From positions 23,064,750-23,128,749 of the forward strand of contig JAQFVV010012396.1 of the NCBI GenBank assembly GCA_028023455.1: a stretch of DNA of 64,000 nt, written 5' to 3'. The notes under the pieces are model-generated. The model was given only the letters and a program-made list of their open reading frames with translations. It was not told the origin of the DNA and made no database searches. This DNA comes from Epiperipatus broadwayi (taxonomy: Eukaryota > Onychophora > Udeonychophora > Euonychophora > Peripatidae). Of the stretch, positions 40,866 through 53,095 are shown in pieces. How positions within the stretch are numbered: the stretch's first letter is position 1; each line of letters begins with the position of its first letter. The translations under genes and the position numbers were made by a program.

Positions 40866-42480
40866 TCTATAATAAATTTACCTTTAAATAACTTATTTTA
40901 TAAATCACACACTTCTCTTAGCCTATAAGATTTTATATCTATTTTGAAATACTGCCAAGAATAACGAATAAATATATTTTAATGGAACTAATGATTTAAT
41001 TTAAAAATTAAATACAAACACATTTTAAAATATAAATTACTTTCCAAAAAATAAATAGACATTTTTTTTTACATATACAATAATAAAACAAAAATGAATA
41101 AAACTGTCTATCTTTAAATCAATCAAATACAAAAAATATTGCTCTCAGGCATAAATATGTATGACTATTATTACATTTAAGAAGAATCAAAAAAAAAAGA
41201 AAATAATCTCACCTTTCTTTATATTGAGCTCAATTACACACAAAGTACTTTTAAAAACACATACTTATACCTATATTTGCTCTGGATTTCATTTTTTATT
41301 ATTTTAACAAATCACAATAGAATTTTCTATATGCTGTTCTTGGACAGGGTTCACAAATTGGGTTTTCTAATTTGAGTATACATTATTATATAAAAGGCTT
41401 TCTATTTTCTAAATTCTAGTATTGATTTATATCCTTTTTAATGTTAACTTTTATGCACATCTAAAGTTAATAATTTATTTACCTATAGATCTGATCATCT
41501 AGAAAAGCATTGACCATAAGTGTTAAATGTTTCTGTCTTCTTTCATTTTCTATCACTCTCACCATTAGCAAGTTATTTTAACAAAACTTTAAGCAGGCTG
41601 AGACATACTCTTTGAAATACAACACATTTCCTGACTATAGACTGCAGCAACCAGTATTTAAAGCTTGTTCCTACTCATTCATATTGAAATTTACTTTACT
41701 AAAGTTAATATTTTCATCTTCTTATTACAAAGTTAGTTTTTCCTTCACTCATCATTATTATCAGCAGTTTTTAAAAGCAACTTGTGATAGCAAATGATTT
41801 TATTCTATTATTATAGCCTCCTCCACAGTTTGGGTCATCTTTTTCATCTCAGCAACAGGCAGAAAAGAGTTCACAAAATGAAAACTAACTTTTTTATAGC
41901 AAAATTGCTCAATTGTAAGACCAAATTTATACAAATAAAATAACAAAAAAAAATACTTTGGATTATTTTTCTTATCTGTTTCATTTCACATGATTTTTAA
42001 ATTTAAAAAAAAAAGTATAAGCAACTTGATCTTACCGATTAATTAAATTTGTTTATCAATTCCAATTAACAAGAGATTTAAGAGAAAGTTTAAAATACAA
42101 CAAAAAATAATTAAAAGTGAAATATTTTAATTTTTAAGAAAAAAATGTTATAAGTTTGCTTTTTTATGTTTTTTATTTATTTCAAAGTTTAATAAATCTG
42201 AATAATCTATTTAATTATTATACAATAATATATCATTTTGCAGGACTTTTTAATTATACAATTTAAACCATTTAATATAACTTCAAACTATTTTTCCATT
42301 TATTTTATTAAAAAAAGTGCTTCTTTGTTTTAATGAGGTGGCATTTACAGGGTTCAAGCACATATAGAATATTGTACCAGTATTATGTATACATATATGT
42401 AAATAAATAATTCAAATTATATATCTTTGGAAATGTTTATTTATGTATATAACTCATTAGAAGCTTCAGTTACTTTCTCT
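40866..42480. other. AT-rich, no gene seen
   Basis: No gene or shared repeat recognised. Confidence 0.5.
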
Positions 42481-42506
42481 TCAATTATATATATATATAT
42501 ATATAT

Positions 42507-44520
42507 TGTACCGGTATAAATCCACCACGCTTACTCATACACAGTACCCGAGTTCAAACCCAGTCCACGTTTAAGAATAAATTCCAAAACGCCAACTAAA
42601 TTCAAACCCAAACCCCGGTATGACCAACCGATGATGACTTTATAACAGCACGGGGTTATCCCTTTACTAGCTCAACTCAGAACACAGACTAAATTACTTA
42701 CAGTTAATTATATTTAGATCTATTATACTCTGGATATTGGTACGGTCATTAATGTAATGTGTATATTTAAGTTGCCAATACAGACAGTAAGTGACTAAAT
42801 AGACTTCGAGAGTAATGAGGTGGGAGACACAAAATTAGATTAAATAAATTGTTTAATAATAAATAGAAAGCATTAACAAATATTATTCAAAAGTACGGTA
42901 AGACTTCCATAAATATTCTATTATAATTGGCTACTAGTCTTTAGTAATCATTTTACCTGGTAAACAAACTCATGCCAATATCGGTGTAGTTAAATGATTG
43001 ACGGGTGGCTAAGGGAATCAAAGTATTTGGGGCATTGAAAATATTTTATCTACTATTTTTACTAAGTTATTTTTATTCGAATAGATTCGAGCCGTTGCGA
43101 TACGAATAGTTGGAGGTGGCTTCGCATAAATATGATATCTAAGATTGATGTACTAGTGGTTGCCTAGATTAAAGAGCCCTACAGTAATCACTTGCGGTGC
43201 ATTAACGGAATACCGGGCGGCTTGTACTTTGACAAGGCTTAATGCCCCCAAGTAGATCCGGGACACTACAACCAGCCGGGATCATTTCGAAACCCGGTGA
43301 TCCAAGAGATTACCTGGAAAAGAATTGCTTTCTTTCCCATATGGTAGTACGGCGAGATGCCAACTTCGGCGAAGGAAAGGCATTGCCACAGTCATCGAGG
43401 ACGAGTGTTGAAGTGGATTAAAACGGAATTATACAAAACCTGGATACTCTATTCGTCTATTTCTACGCAACAGGCTGATATACTATTACAATAAAACATG
43501 GCGGAATCAAACGGACCGCGAAAGCAATAATTAATTAAGTTTACTCTGAAACCCCTAAACCCCCAGGTTGTTCAGGCGGTAGCGATAGTATCAAATTTTA
43601 CAGTGAGAATTATTTCTCATTTCATGTATGACATTAATATAATAAACTTAAAACCATTTACATATTTACGACTGAACTTTAGATTACAATAATATGACAA
43701 AACACGAATTCATTATAATAAAGCGTTTTAATATCTGCCAACTCAACATATAAAATATTCTTGAATTCAAAACAACGAACTTACTTTTAAAATAACTATA
43801 ATCAATATTATAAACTAGCTTTAAACAGAGTTGGGAAATATTACTATTGGCATCGTTTGTTTATAGCATAAGTAATAAAGGAAAATATAAATGTATTCAT
43901 TTGAATCATTATCACTATTAAGTACAATATTTATAAATTATTTTCTAAAGACTAGAGCGGAGGAATAAGAGAAAAGAAAATTTACTGACAGGTTTTAAAA
44001 AGTAGCATTATAAAAGAAACAAAACTTACATGTGATTAATTTGATTGACAGATTAACTATAAAAATTAAGCTCGGGAGAAAGTTAAAAGTTCATGTAACA
44101 CAGTTACTCTTCTTTCTTCATCCCGGCTTGGCTTTCACGATGGTATTTCTGATGAACGTAGGCGCGCATTTGAAAGTTAATTAAAAAGCATAGTCAATTT
44201 GGAGATTGGAAGCTGGAAATTTTGAAGCACGTAAAGCATGATCAGACAGCGCACAAGATTCAAATTGGCAGGACAGAGATCAGCTCCTGGCACTTAGCCC
44301 ATCGAATTATCGGTTTACTGGTGGACTTCTTAACAAGATTGGTAGCGATTTCTCTAGCAACTGCTGTGTGTCTTGAGACTATCCACTCTCAACCACGCCA
44401 AAAGTTAGAATGTTAGTTTTTTCTAAGATGGCCACGGTTGACTTTTCTGCCTGGTTTTTGTTTGAGACTCCGCCTACTTTTCTCTAGCCTCCAGCAATCC
44501 AACTTGACCATACAATATCA
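42507..44520. other. CpG-containing compositional island, unknown
   Basis: Starts directly after a (TA)n run with tgtaccggtataaatccacc. Compared with the rest of the window it is much richer in G+C and in CpG, above all at 43080-43580 and 44100-44500. Runs such as tgccaacttcggcgaagg and agccgggatcatttcgaaac are not seen elsewhere. No long frame continues through it; two moderate plus-strand frames at its 3' side (44222-44416 and 44438-44842) carry no known domain. Two YY1-like motifs are present (aacatggcgga at 43496, aagatggcc at 44424). It could be a recently inserted element without visible ends, or the promoter and first exon of a host gene. Confidence 0.5.
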
Positions 44521-44632
44521 ATTATCCATTTCCATTGTTCCATTTTCAGCTATCTTTAACTTTAATACACAATTTTACATTGACCAAGTAATTACAAAAT
44601 ATAAATTCTTTATTAATTTTCAAATGACTGAT

Positions 44633-44636
<4 letters not shown>

Positions 44637-44708
<72 letters not shown>
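44637..44708. repeat. (TA)n microsatellite
   Basis: Uninterrupted TA run of about 72 bases. Confidence 0.98.
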
Positions 44709-44713
<5 letters not shown>

Positions 44714-45870
44714 TATAAAATACTGATAGAGTATGTGTTAATTTTGTTCAGTTATAGTACTTTTATAGTCTCTAAGATAGATTACATTGATGAAAAAATT
44801 GCATTTATATTGTTAATTTATAAATTTATTTCTTCTTTTTAAAAAAATTATGCGATAAAGAAATAGTAACATTGTGCAATTTTAAAAAAGATCCCCTATG
44901 GGGATGACAAAACAGTATAAGATATTATATAAAGACATGAAATAATTAATAACATAATTAACAATAAATATTAATTTTAAATTAATAATGGGTGAATGAA
45001 CACTCAGTATTGAATATAAAATAAATTTGTAAATAGTATAAAATTTGAATCCTGTAATAAATAAATATTAAAAGAGGGGAATGATAATGTATTTTATTAA
45101 CTCTCATTAAAATATTTTCTTAGCCCTATTATTTTGATATGCAATTAACAACATGTTCTTACCAGTGTTAGCATTATTATTTACCTAAAATCAAAATTGT
45201 ATTTTGATTTAAATACTATACATATAATAAATGATAATACATAGTGAATAAATATAGTTCATCAACTTTTAATCTAATTATTTAGTAATAATTATTAATA
45301 CTTTAAATAAATCAAAATTTTGGTACTAATTTATATTTACTTAAGTTATAATAGTGAATTTGATATTTAGGGTTAACTACTTATTTAATGTAATAATTAT
45401 TCTTAAAGTGATGAATGTTTTTGGAACATCTTTTAAGTTAAATGCTTCCTTTTAAGTATTTAACAGTCAATTCCAATTATAATTCACAAAATTTCTAAAT
45501 AGCTGCTAGAATAAATAGGCATAAATATTTTCTACTTTTAGCATGAAATATATTTCTAATCTAATGTATCTTTTTCTCCTGAGATTCCATGAATAAAAGA
45601 CAGATTTTTATACATTTTTCTAATCTTGAGTTTCAGTAATTTTGAAAAAAAATATTTTTTTTTGCTATATAATAAAATTATATTAGTATAATTATTTTGT
45701 ATGCTTTGTACATTGCAAATTTTAAAATAACAAGTATTACAGTATATATTTTATATTTCTTATATTAAAAGATTTTAAGAATTTCTTTTGTCAATATTGT
45801 TATTTAATTTTTATATATTGAATATTTTGTGCTGTTGTTTTTATTATATATAGCAGTTTGCTATTAACTG
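44709..45870. other. AT-rich, no gene seen
   Basis: No gene or shared repeat recognised. Confidence 0.5.
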
Positions 45871-48800
45871 AAAGAAGACCCTTTGATTCCTCTTGGAGGC
45901 CTTAAAGGAACCGAGCAGGGCAAATTCCTAATGTCCACTCCATACGTTCTTGTCGTTGCAGCTGTTATTACTATGTGATTATTCATATAGTATATGAACA
46001 TGGATGGGCTGCTCATCAACACGCATTAGCCAGTGTGGTGAGTTTATTGGCTTTTTACCTCTGAGTTTAAGATCAAGAAACACCATGGTCTTTCTTCTCA
46101 GTGCCTGATAAGGCAGAATGAATGATTGTGTAAATGATAAATATTTTTCCAATACATATATACAATTATGACAGACAAAAATAAAGCATGGCCCTTATTC
46201 CCAGGAGGCTGTAAAGTCACCAACCAAGGCAGCGGTTGGTGGCTGAAGGCAGAGGGTGCTAAGAATCCCCTGATTGTGAACCCAGGCTGCCATTTGATGA
46301 CGACTTTTTATTTAGGTACATACAACTGCAGATCACTTTCAAGTGAAGGAAGATTGCAAGAATTAGAAGAAGAATTGTCTTATATTAAATGGGACATTAT
46401 TGGACTTTGTGAAGTTAGAAGAAAAGGTGAAGAAACAATTGATTTAAAAAGTGGACATATACTCTATTATAAAGGCACACATATTGGAAATACAAGTGGA
46501 GTTGGATTCATTATAAATAAAAAGTGGAAGAACAATATTGTGGAGATTGATGGTGTATCGGACAGAGATGCAAGATTAGTTATACAACTTAATAGCAGAT
46601 ACCAAATGCAGATAATTCAGGTTTATGCCCCAACAAGTTCTCATAGTGATGAAGTAGTAGAAGATTTTTATATGGATGTACAAAAGGCTTTTGATCAGAG
46701 TAAACAACATTTTAAAATTGTTATGGGAGACTTTAATGCTAGAATTGGTAGACAAATGAAAGATGAAATTGCTGTAGGTAATTTTGGTTATGGTAATAGA
46801 AATGAGAGAGGACATATACTTGTGGAGTTTGCAGAAAAAGAAAAACTTTATATTATGAATTCATTTTTTGAGAAAAATGTTAAAAGGAAATGGACATGGA
46901 AGCATCCAAATGAAGGTACAGCAGAATTGGATTATATTTTGACAAACAGGAAATACATATTTCAAGATTGTAATGTTCTTAATAAATTTAACACAGGAAG
47001 TGATCATCGATTAGTAAGGTGTAAGTTACGTGTTAATGTAAAACTAGAGAGACAAAAATTATTGAGAAAAACAATATTTACAGTTGATATTCCTAATCTT
47101 CAGAAACATTCTAATGAATTTAAATTAGAACTTACAAATAGGTTTCAAGTGTTAGGAGATTTTGAACATGATTCAGATTTGAATGAAATTAATATGAAAA
47201 TAACTGATACACTTTTAAAAACTGCAACAAAGATAGCTGGTAGAAAAAAGCAGCAATTGACTAATAAAATTTCTACTGAGACTAGAGAATTTATGAAGAA
47301 AAGAAGGAATATGAAGATATACAAAAATGATGTATTAAAAAGAATTGAATATCTCGAATTTTGTAAAATGGTACGGAAAAGAGTTGAAAATGATATAAGA
47401 AAGTATAACTGTGAAATAGCAAGGAAAGCTGTAGAAGAAAATAAAAGTCTCAAGAATGTTAAACAACATTTTGGTATTGGTAGGAAATTTATATCTGCAA
47501 TAAGAAAAAAAGATGGAATTATTACTAAAAAGAGAGATGACATCATGAAATTGGTAGAAGATTTTTATCAAGAATTATATAGTAATAAAGAACAAGTACC
47601 TCCTATATCTATTACATCTTCCAAACTGCCCAGAATTTTAAATGAAGAAGTGAGACATGCAATTAAATGTATGAAGAAAAGAAAGGCTCCAGGAAATGAC
47701 GGAATTATAATTGATATATTAAAAGAAGGAGGTGAAGAAATAGAAACAATTTTAGCAAAGTTATATACCAAATGTCTAAATGATAAAGATGTACCGGAAG
47801 ATTGGAAGAATGCAGTAATAATATTAATATTTTAAAAAGGTGATAAAGAAGATATTAGAAATTACAGACCTATCAGCCTTTTATCAGTTTTATATAAAAT
47901 TTTTACCAAGATAATTACAACTCATCTACAGAGAACTTTGGATTTCCACCAACCAAGAGAACAAGCTGGATTTAAAAGTGGTTTTAGTACAATAGATCAT
48001 ATCCAGGTATTGAGAGAAGTCACAGAAAGGACAAATAAATATGAGTTGTCATTATGTTTTGGATTTGTAGATTATGAAAAGGCATTTGATTCTATACACA
48101 TTTCTTCAGTGATTAAAGCATTGGATCATCAAGGTATAGATCCAGGATATTGTCATATTTTAAAGAATATTTATAAAAATGCAACAGCAACAATTAGATT
48201 ACATAATGATACTCGAAAAATCAACATTGAGAAAGATGTAAGGCAAGGTGACTCCATATCTCCAAAACTTTTTACAGCAGTGCTGCAAGAAGTATTTTGT
48301 GGATTAAAATGGGAAACTAAAGGAATGAAAGTAAATGGAGAGTATTTAAGTCATTTAGATTTTGCATATGATGTAGTTGTTTTTGCAAGTAATGCTTCAG
48401 AGCTGCAGGAAATGTTGCAGGAGTTAGCAGATGAAAGTAGAAAAGTAGGACTGAAGATAAATGTTAAAAAGACTAAAGTAATGTTTAATCGATTTGCTCA
48501 AAATATGAAAATAAAGATTGATTATGAAGAATTAGAAGAAGTTAACAGTTACAAATACCTAGGTCAGATTATTAATACAGATGGAAACATAATGGAGGAA
48601 ATTAATCATAGAATTATACTTGGTTGGAGTGCTTTTGTTAGAAATAACTTGATACTAAAAGGAAATATGTCTATGTGTTTGAAAAGAATGGTTTTTAACA
48701 AATGTGTTTTACCAGTTCTTACTTATGGATCTGAGACTTGGACACTTAATAGAAGAGCAATACAGAGACTTCAGACCACTCAAAGGAGTATGGAGAGATA

Positions 48801-49125
48801 TATGTTGGGAGTAACAAGAAAAGATCGAAAATGCAATGTATGGGTAAGACAACAAACAGGTGTTACTGACCTTATTGAAAAAAATAAAAGATTGAAATGG
48901 AGTTGGGCTGGACATATTGCTAGAAGAAATGATAATAGATGGACAATTGAAATTTTAAACTGGATTCCAAGAGATTGTAAAAGACCCAGAAAGAGACCAC
49001 ATGTGAGTTGGATGGATGAAATAAGAGAATGTGCAGGGGTGTTGTGGAAAAGAGAAGCTAAAGATCGGAGAAGATGGATTAAACTTGGAGAGACCTTCAT
49101 CCTGCAGTGGATTGATAATGGTTGA

Positions 49126-49187
<62 letters not shown>
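45871..49187 (+). mobile_element. Nearly intact RTE-like LINE
   Basis: The element has a 5' leader of about 300 bases (from gaaagaagaccctttgattc; shared with the decayed copy from 38356), one long protein frame (46168-49125) and a short 3' end, ggttgatgat, running straight into (TA)n (49127-49187). Short 3' tails with simple repeats are typical of RTE elements. The same 3' tip occurs at 11520-11575. Clear target-site duplications are not visible because both flanks are repetitive. Confidence 0.88.
46168..49125 (+). pseudogene. Endonuclease-reverse transcriptase of RTE-like LINE
   Basis: A single frame of 985 codons broken only by TAA at codon 556 (47833-47835), where one substitution would explain the change from AAA. 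The AP-endonuclease has GTYNCRS (50-56), LCEVRRKGEE, VYAPTS, GDFNARIG (187-194), ELDYILTN and SDHR (278-281), so its catalytic set is complete. A charged linker leads to the RT: KKRKAPGNDGIIIDILKEGG, then NYRPISLL after the stop, FVDYEKAFDS (D about 635), RQGDSISP (about 692) and the catalytic box, which reads FAYD (732-735) instead of FADD. The first active-site Asp is thus Tyr (codon tat at 48367), which should abolish reverse transcription. The C-terminal region keeps YGSETWTL and WAGHIAR. ATG at 46168 is the first in frame; residues 1-45 have no known domain. Codon use is strongly AT-biased. Confidence 0.9.
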
Positions 49188-49188
<1 letters not shown>

Positions 49189-49380
49189 TTAGTCTGCTTT
49201 CAGAACAGGTTATATTTGCCTGTTTAATGAGGTTTTTTTTTTAAAACAATATTGGATTAATAATCTCACTTTTTTTAGTCAGTTTGCAATTTACAATGTA
49301 TATAAACATATTGGACTATAAATAAAGATAGGTATTCACCTTTATTGTTTTGATTACAGATTGAAATTGTTATAGATATT
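49188..49380 (-). repeat. Repeat family B fragment, reverse orientation
   Basis: ctttcagaacaggttatatttgcctgtttaatgagg is the reverse complement of the cctcattaaacaggtaaa-cataacctgttctgaatgc block found at 49975-50012 and 50647-50688. Confidence 0.65.
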
Positions 49381-49419
49381 GGTATTGTTTAAGTGTTGTC
49401 TGGTTTTATGTATATATAT

Positions 49420-49565
49420 AAACCATTATACAATTACGAATATCCAATAACGCCCTCTGTTTAATAGTCTATATCTCAATGATAGTGACCTTCAAAATGA
49501 TATTATTGAGATATAGACTATTAAACAGAGGGTGTTACTGGATATTTTTAATTGTATAATGATTT
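49420..49565. mobile_element. Miniature palindromic element
   Basis: Two arms of about 60 bp (from ccattatacaattacgaata to tatatctcaatgata, and back from tattattgagatataga to aattgtataatgat) pair with few mismatches around a loop of roughly 20 bases. It is a MITE-like foldback with no coding capacity. Confidence 0.8.
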
Positions 49566-49780
49566 ATATATTTGTATGAGTATTTCAGTTAGTGTTAACA
49601 GTAACTTTATTTTCATATATATATATATAATGCATATATTTTCTTTCAAAATGACAATTTCTATTTTACATGCTGATTATTTTATATTTCTTATATTGAA
49701 TAATATTAAAAAGTTAGACTTTCAATATAATATATGCTTCACATAAGTTTTGATAATATTATGATATATACAACCATTAG

Positions 49781-50046
49781 AAATCAATCAACACTTAGAC
49801 AATCCCAATATAGATAACAATCAACAATCATATACTGTTGTCAAGATAACTTCCTTTTAATAATAGATGTGGACTCCCACCTTTATTCATGGTGCCATAT
49901 ATTTATCAATACACTAAGGATTGCAACTTGAACATAGAGATTAAGATTACTGATACAAAGAAGTTTAAGTAAGCCTCATTAAACAGGTAAACATAACCTG
50001 TTCTGAATGCAGACTTTATAACTAGTCAATTATAACATTACAAATT
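49781..50046 (+). repeat. Repeat family B, copy split by family C
   Basis: Runs from atcaatcaacacttagacaa through gttgtcaagataacttcctt and cctcattaaacaggtaaaca to attataacattacaaatt. The uninterrupted version is at 50452-50815; here the last part continues after the insertion at 50353. Confidence 0.75.
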
Positions 50047-50352
50047 AATATTTACTAAGGAAATAAACCTCAAGAATGTACGCTTGAAAATGCAATGGTA
50101 GCGACCTCTACAGGTCTTAACCACAAGCTTACACTTTGGAAGAAAAGAGGGGAACCCTTCTTTACTTCAACCTATTTTCTATACAAATAGGTGAAGCTGA
50201 AGTGGTTAGATTTGAGAGCATGAAGCTAATACTTCACTGATTAAGTACACAATTCCTTTTATACATTAGTACATTTTCAAGCATACATTCTTGAGGTTTA
50301 TTGCCTTAGTAAATAGTACTTACGTAATCAATGTGCGTTAAATAAACTTTAT
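50047..50352. mobile_element. Foldback family C with 11-bp target duplication
   Basis: cattacaaatt occurs at 50036-50046 and 50353-50363, flanking 306 bp. The intact family B copy at about 50706 shows the single, uninterrupted site. The left arm (aatatttactaaggaaataa to ttgaaaatg) is complementary to 50268-50312, after which about 40 bases (acttacgtaatcaatgtgcg and on) are present only on the right. The interior carries cctctacaggtcttaaccac, shared with the copy at 56.3 kb. Confidence 0.78.
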
Positions 50353-50830
50353 CATTACAAATTGCAACTATAATTTTCAAATTACTATTGAAGTATTACT
50401 TAAATCATAAGTGTAATAATGCTCAAACTAAATGGGTTTGTGAGTAATCATTAAAAATCAGTCAACACTTAGAGAATCTCAACATAGATAACAATAAAAA
50501 ATCTCACATTGTTGTCAAGGCAACCTCTTTTTAACAATAAATGTGGAACCCCACTTTTATTTATGGTCTCATATATTTATATAGTCACTAAAAATTGCAA
50601 CTTGACCACAGATTGAAATTATTGATACATAGAAGTTTAAATAGACCTCATTATACAGGTAAATACAACCTGTTCTGAATGCAGATTAATAAATAGTCAA
50701 TTATAACATTACAAATTGCAATTATAATTTTCAAATTGCACTTAAAGTATTAATTAAATAATAAGTGTAATAATGTTCAAGACTAAATAAACCCATTTAG
50801 CCTTGAACATTATTACTCTTATTATTTAAG
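50353..50830 (+). repeat. Repeat family B, continuation and second copy
   Basis: The end of the split copy (50353-50450) is followed by a complete unit (50452-50760) and a short inverted end: agtgtaataatgttcaagac is followed by its complement region at 50790-50820. Confidence 0.65.
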
Positions 50831-51410
50831 ATATTTGTATATTTCATTCATGCTTTAAGATTTCTACTTTATATTTCATATGTTCTAATATTTAAAATTT
50901 ACACTTTATATGTTATATTTATATCTACAATATCATTATGCTGTTAGAATTATTATTTTTAAAAATCTTCTAGTCATAGAATTAAAAGGGTAAAACTCAG
51001 TTTAATTTCTAAATAATAACTAATGATAGGAAGTTAAGTTGTTCATACTATTTCAATGCTTTATATTAGTTATTGTGTTATATTTTATTAATAAACACTA
51101 AAATTAAGTTGAATGATATTTCCTTTTTATTCAATTTTATTTTAATTTTTAAATTTTCATTGTTATGCACAAATATGGTATCGTGATAATTCTTTATTTA
51201 TTTCTGCTACATTTTATTTAAAAAGAGAATAATTAAAATAATTGCAATCATATTTGTTAATTATTATCATTATATAATTATTGTTTCTATCTTTGAAATA
51301 TATGTAGTTTTGTATACAATTTTCTGATATTTTACTATTAATTTGCAATAGAGTGAGCAATGAATAAATCAATTGATGCAAGACATTATTAATAACTGAA
51401 ACACAGGCTT
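50831..51410. other. AT-rich, no gene seen
   Basis: No gene or shared repeat recognised. Confidence 0.5.
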
Positions 51411-51805
51411 AATATATACCATGTGTCTATATATGTAATATAGGGTATATGAGCACAGACTTTCACATGACCCATCACTCTTCACTCTATCTAATAACAC
51501 TGATACACTCAAGCACATATATGCTGAAAAGATAAATAATCACTAATATACGTATTTCATGCTAAACCAGCAATCATCAGTTAGTCCAGATTATCATCTC
51601 CCACACATATATACCATAAGTGCTCAGATATATATTAAGATAGACAATCTTCATACTTTAATGGACTGGCTCGTTTAGCATGAAATACGTATATTGGTGA
51701 TTATTTATCTTTTCAGCATATATGTGCTTGAGTGTATCAGTGTTATTAGATAGAGTGGAGAGTGGTGGGTCATGTGAAAGTCTGTGCTCATATACCCTAT
51801 AAGAC
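51411..51805. mobile_element. Foldback element, family A, compact copy
   Basis: Left part (51440-51671) is a nearly full arm of family A. At 51672 it switches abruptly to the inverted arm, but only to its outer 130 bases (from tttagcatgaaatacgtata to ctcatataccctata). Compared with the copy at 1131-1873 the loop and the inner part of the right arm are deleted. The preceding bases (acacaggcttaa, gtgtctatatatgtaatata) also match the outside of the 1.8-kb end. Confidence 0.85.
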
Positions 51806-52764
51806 ATTATTATTATTCTAATTTTAATAGTAACAAAAAATTAGTTATCCATCTATGATGATAAACAACATGACAATTTTTATCGCATATATTTAACTAC
51901 TGTATCTATTTCAAATCATATATATAATAATTTATTTTTCAAGTAGCATTTTTGCACTTCTAATTAAAATGTAATTTATGCACAAAAGTCACCTATTCTT
52001 TATATTTACAATAATATAAATAGTTATATACTATTATAGTATCAATACAAAAATTTTATTTATATATAAAGGGGAAGGTTTTTTTTGGATAAAAGAAAAT
52101 TCTCAAAGCAATTTTAATTGTATCATTTAATTACTTTTATATGTAGATGAAAATATTATACTTGTTTAATAGCTTATCAGAGCAAAGCTTCTTCTGTAAA
52201 TCTCAAAGATGGAAAGTAAGAAATAAAGTTTTACTCATCAGGTTTACAATTTCCAGATAATTAGAATTTACAGTTATCTACTGTTCTTTTACCATATAGT
52301 TAAATATAAGTAAATATCCATTTACTAACCAATAATTTGGATGTTAAATTGGATTGGTTGTGGGATACTATACGAAAAATAAACCCTCAACATGTTAGAA
52401 TGTATATAAAAAAATCCAAATATTATTCATCTGGAATCAAACTTCAAATCATTTCTGTATGAGACATTTGCTGTAATCACTATTCATGAATCCATGTTAT
52501 TAATTAATCCATAAAAATTCAAAAATATAATAATTAAGTTTGTGATACATGACCAGAGAATCTTTCTTCCAATATTTTTTTAAAAAAGAAATATTTTGAA
52601 ATCGTGTTTTTTAACTAAAATAATTGTATTTTAATTATAGTGCAAATACATAAAATAACTTTAAAAATAAAGAAAATAGAGGGATTTGAATTTAGGATTT
52701 TTCTGTTTATATTTGTCTTCAATTCCATCTCAAACAACTGACAAATATGACAAAATACATGTGA
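51806..52764. other. AT-rich, no gene seen
   Basis: No gene or repeat recognised. Confidence 0.5.
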
Positions 52765-53095
52765 AAAAGATAGGTGATCTCCAATATACCTATTTTGTGC
52801 AGAACAAGCACTCATCATTTGGGTTAGAGCATAATCTCCTGCACATATATACAAACAGTGCTCATCTTATATTAAGATACTAAGTTCTTAAACTTTTATA
52901 GACAGGCTTCAATATTTTCACCCTTCCAACTATTAAAATGTCCATTTCATTGAAAAACCAATGATGGTAAGTGAAAAATTATGATCTGGCCCAATTAATG
53001 AGACTTGGTCCTGCACAATATATGTATATTAGGGATCATCTATACTTTTTGCATATATGTGATCATGTGTATTGGTTGTTTCATATGGAGTAAAG
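52765..53095. mobile_element. Old, diverged foldback of family A type
   Basis: Has the same order of blocks as family A (aagataggtgatctccaata, gcagaacaagcactcatca, cacatatatacaaacagtgc, cttcaatattttcaccc, then the inverse up to gtattggttgtttcatatgg) with many differences. The mirror-image open frames here (52615-52854 and 52686-52883) are not genes. Confidence 0.65.

Noticed and set aside
44136-44160. CTGATGA followed by GAAA at distance (44142 and 44172), hammerhead-like
   Set aside because: The bases in between cannot form stem II and no stem I or III is possible; chance match.
42507-44520. Ribosomal RNA fragment
   Set aside because: Despite G+C-rich blocks I see none of the conserved 18S or 28S core sequences.
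46576-48100. Minus-strand open frames across the LINE
   Set aside because: Shadows of the strongly AT-biased LINE coding frame.
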